64,000 bases of DNA from Nocardia takedensis NBRC 100417 (GTDB taxonomy: Bacteria; Actinomycetota; Actinomycetes; Mycobacteriales; Mycobacteriaceae). Below are positions 61,701 to 64,000 of the stretch, in pieces. Position 1 is the stretch's first letter, and every line of letters begins with the position of its first letter. The stretch spans positions 117,410 to 181,409 of the forward strand of contig NZ_BAGG01000021.1 in the NCBI RefSeq assembly GCF_000308695.1, written 5' to 3'. Below the pieces are notes generated by a model. That model had not been told where the DNA came from. It saw nothing but the letters and a program-made list of their open reading frames with translations, and searched no databases. Both the position numbers and the translations under genes were made by a program.

Positions 61701-62408
61701 TCACGGGCAGGTCTTCGCGATGTCGCGGAGCTCGTCGCGGTCGGCCTCGGTCACGGGGAGGTCGTAGCGCACGGCGACGGTCAGGTATTTACCCGCGTAG
61801 AAGCAGTGGTTGGCCCGTTCGGGCGGCAACCAGTCGGCGGGGGTGCCGTCGCCCTTGGCCCGGTTGGTGGACGCGCCCGTCGCCAGCAGATTCACTTCGA
61901 CGTCGTTGGCGAAGCGCACCCGCTGCCGGGGCGACCACCCGGAGGCGCCCAGATCCCAGGCCGCCGCGAGCGGATACACGTGGTCGATCTGGATCGTGCC
62001 CGCCTCGGCCTTGGCGAAGGTGAGCGGATCGCCGGTGTAGGGGTCGGTGAGCGTGCCCTCGACCACCACGCACTCGCGGGTGCCGGGCCGGAAGCGGACA
62101 CCGGACAACTGCGCGGCCAGCACGTTGTTGCGGGTGTCGCAGCCGTCGTGACCGGCGGGTCCGTCGTGATCGTCGGTCCACGACGGACCGAACACGCAGC
62201 GCTGCCGACCGGAACAGCCGCGCTCGTAGCCGCCGGGATGCGGCCGCGACCCGACCACGCGCACGCTGTCGAGCAGTCGTTCCACCTCCGCGCGCGGGGG
62301 ACTGCCGGGCGCGGGCGCGACCCGCTCGATCAGGCCGCACCCGGTCAGGGCGACGGCGAGGACGAGCAGCAGCGAGACACCGAGCGGAAGACGTCGACGG
62401 ATGCGCAC
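61701..62408 (-). CDS. Exported HNH-endonuclease-like (DUF1524) lipoprotein
   Basis: 235 aa. Signal peptide with lipobox LALTGC-like (VALTGCG, Cys24). The DUF1524/GmrSD-type HNH core reads IQIDHVYPLAAAWDLGA, then FANDVEVNLLATGASTNRAKG, with the His and Asn metal/catalytic residues. Four cysteines before it (CSGRQRC, GCDT) suggest a disulfide-stabilised exported nuclease. Many actinobacteria encode such secreted proteins; the role (nutrient DNA, competition) is unknown. Confidence 0.88.
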   Translation of the reverse strand: MRIRRRLPLGVSLLLVLAVALTGCGLIERVAPAPGSPPRAEVERLLDSVRVVGSRPHPGGYERGCSGRQRCVFGPSWTDDHDGPAGHDGCDTRNNVLAAQLSGVRFRPGTRECVVVEGTLTDPYTGDPLTFAKAEAGTIQIDHVYPLAAAWDLGASGWSPRQRVRFANDVEVNLLATGASTNRAKGDGTPADWLPPERANHCFYAGKYLTVAVRYDLPVTEADRDELRDIAKTCP

Positions 62409-62471
62409 GGGACTCTTCTACCGGCCGCCACCGACAAGTCGGGACCGAGATACGCGCGTCGGAGTTTCGAC

Positions 62472-62834
62472 TCAGAGCCAGGCGCGCGCGAGCAGGTCGT
62501 CCTCGGGCAGCGCCGCGCCGCGCGGCGGGAAACGGGTGGCGGTGATCGAGGGGACGTGGGTGCCGTCGTGGCCGATCAGCCACGAACCGCCGCGCTGTTC
62601 GCAGTCGGCGATCTCGGCGAAGGTGCTGAGCAGGAAGACCGCGGCCTCGCCGGGATCGGCGGTGCGGGCCAGGCGCTGGGATTCGCCGGGGCGGGACAGA
62701 TCCAGCCAGACGCCGCACTGGCCGTCCAGGCGCATCCCGAGGATGTGACGGGTGTCGACGAAGGTGAAGGTGCGCCGCTCCCACGGCGTGGTCGGGGTGA
62801 AGCACTGCTCTAGTACCTGGAGCAGAATCGTCAT
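62472..62834 (-). CDS. Conserved hypothetical protein
   Basis: 120 aa from the ATG at 62834; a GTG at 62849 next to AGGAAA is an alternative. Sequence includes RTFTFVDTRHILGMRLDGQC, TFAEIADCEQRGGSWLIGHD and RFPPRGAALPEDDLLARAWL. No recognised domain. 63 nt upstream of the HNH gene on the same strand. It is divergent from the helicase gene. Confidence 0.65.
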   Translation of the reverse strand: MTILLQVLEQCFTPTTPWERRTFTFVDTRHILGMRLDGQCGVWLDLSRPGESQRLARTADPGEAAVFLLSTFAEIADCEQRGGSWLIGHDGTHVPSITATRFPPRGAALPEDDLLARAWL

Positions 62835-62978
62835 GCTGCTGCCCTGCACTTTCCTAGGACACCGGTGCCGCGGTGGACCCGGCTACGACCAGCGGATATC
62901 CCATCCTATCCACCGGGATGCGGAAATCCGGGCTGCGCGCGGGCGTGGCTGTCGGTGCCGCCTGTTTGGATGGGAGCC

Positions 62979-64000
62979 ATGCTGCACGGTCTGTGGTCCC
63001 CGGGGTCGGGCCTGCTGCTGTGGATCGACGGCGAGGCCCCGGAGACCGTGCCCGACCCGCTCGGTGCGCTGCTGCGGTCCTCGAAGTTCCGGCATCGCGC
63101 GGAAGTCCTCGGCCGCAACGGCCGCGAACGGGTGCGCGCGCACGCCTCCGCCCCCGATCAGGCGGCGGTGGTCCTGCGCCAGCGGTTGCCACGCGAGACG
63201 GTCTCCGGCGATCTGCGCTACCTCGGGCATGTGGCGCGGGCGGTCGAACGGTGGGTGCGGGCCGGGCGGATCGTGCCCGAACTGCGGCGCGCCGACGGGC
63301 AGTGGTGGGTGCGGTGGCGGTTGCTCGGCGGTGAACGGCAGCGGGCGTGGCTGACGGAGGCGGCGGTGGCGATGCCGCCCGCCCTGCGCGTCGCGGGCAA
63401 GCCCGCGGCGGTGCTGGAGGATCTGGTCGCCGAACTCACCGACCCGATCGCGCGCGAAGTGCTCGAGGCCGCCGAGGTCACCCATCCGCTGCTCGCGTCG
63501 CTGGTCCGGGACACCCCGCTGGAGGCGGGCAGCCACCGTCTCGCCGAGACGCTGGAGCGCTTGCGCACGTCGCTGACGGTCGAACAGTCCGAACTCGTGC
63601 TGCGCCTGCGCGAACCCGACGGGCGTTTCGACGTCGGCGAGGACGAGACGGCGACGCTGTGGCCGCTCGAGGTGTGCCTGCGCGAACCGGGCGAGGCACC
63701 GGAACCGGTTCCCCTGCAAGGTGATCCGGCGCTGGTGCGCACCGCGATGGACAAACTGGGCGAGGCCAGGCGGGTCTATCCGCGCCTGCGCGACGTCCCG
63801 GGCGATCCGCGCACGATGGACCTGCTGCTGCCCACCCCGGTCGTCGCGGATCTGGTCGAACACGGGGTGCACGCGCTGGCCGAGGCGGGGGTGCGGTTGC
63901 TGCTGCCGCGGGCCTGGAACATCGCCGAACCGAGTCTGCGCCTGCGCGTCGACAGCGCTGTCCCCGCCGCCGAGAGCACCGTGGGGATGCGCGGACTGGT
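62979..64000 (+). CDS. HelZ-like SNF2 helicase, N-terminal part (3' end outside window)
   Basis: The frame is open from the ATG at 62979 (TGGGAGCC upstream) to the window edge, giving 340 residues. MLHGLWSPGSGLLLWIDGEA is the usual opening of actinobacterial SNF2-type helicases of the Rv2101/HelZ group. EAGVRLLLPRAWNIAEPSLR further on belongs to their pre-helicase SNF2_helicase domain. Walker motifs would lie downstream. Such proteins are about 1000 aa and may act in nucleic-acid repair or remodelling. A long antisense open frame overlaps it and is rejected. Confidence 0.78.
   Translation, partial: MLHGLWSPGSGLLLWIDGEAPETVPDPLGALLRSSKFRHRAEVLGRNGRERVRAHASAPDQAAVVLRQRLPRETVSGDLRYLGHVARAVERWVRAGRIVPELRRADGQWWVRWRLLGGERQRAWLTEAAVAMPPALRVAGKPAAVLEDLVAELTDPIAREVLEAAEVTHPLLASLVRDTPLEAGSHRLAETLERLRTSLTVEQSELVLRLREPDGRFDVGEDETATLWPLEVCLREPGEAPEPVPLQGDPALVRTAMDKLGEARRVYPRLRDVPGDPRTMDLLLPTPVVADLVEHGVHALAEAGVRLLLPRAWNIAEPSLRLRVDSAVPAAESTVGMRGL

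Noticed and set aside
62883..63872. A 329-codon minus-strand frame at the right edge
   Set aside because: The plus strand encodes a HelZ-type N-terminus with no stop to the window edge; the minus frame is Arg/Gln/His-rich without motifs.

Overview
The window is 64 kb of very GC-rich, densely coded actinobacterial chromosome. Gene content and order point to Nocardia or a close mycolic-acid relative (inference). The block from about 18.6 to 42.5 kb holds pcd, lrpA, lat, accA3, sseA, maf, accE5, accD5, birA, a PH-domain protein, a GtrA protein, purK, purE and fadE25. That is essentially the Rv3293-Rv3274 order of Mycobacterium tuberculosis. There are extra insertions: a Ser/Thr kinase, a patatin, an acyl-ACP desaturase, a two-component system and a TetR regulator.

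Layout. 0-4.3 kb: the end of a GMC oxidoreductase, then a conservon-type sensor module (histidine kinase, roadblock, DUF742) that lacks its GTPase. 4.7-9.1 kb: an aldehyde dehydrogenase and a Rieske oxygenase / unknown / TetR operon. 9.5-13.2 kb: small lipoproteins, a small membrane protein and a broken gene. 13.27-18.56 kb: a cassette bounded by a 44-bp direct repeat of the 3' half of an initiator tRNA gene. It carries three translationally coupled genes: a STAND-like ATPase, a class V aminotransferase and an APH(6)-like kinase. 18.6-22.2 kb: lysine epsilon-aminotransferase catabolism. 23-42.5 kb: acyl-CoA carboxylase, biotinylation, purine biosynthesis and fatty-acid genes. 42.7-49.8 kb: small enzymes and unknowns. 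50.2-53.1 kb: the proton-translocating transhydrogenase operon. 53-64 kb: transport, regulators, an orphan E2 acyltransferase, a second rhodanese, an exported HNH nuclease-like protein and the start of a HelZ-like SNF2 helicase.

How genes work together. AccA3, AccD5, AccE5 and BirA form a biotin-dependent acyl-CoA carboxylase with its biotinylating enzyme, feeding (methyl)malonyl-CoA to lipid synthesis. Pcd, LrpA and Lat convert lysine to alpha-aminoadipate under Lrp control. PurK and PurE are consecutive purine steps. PntAa, PntAb and PntB make NADPH.

The best candidates for something new are the tRNA-bounded three-gene cassette, a rhodanese whose catalytic Cys is Ser, an orphan E2 whose catalytic His is Gln, and an 85-bp tandem repeat array. 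Three genes in the first 11 kb are frameshifted. Whether these are decay or base-calling errors cannot be decided from the sequence alone.
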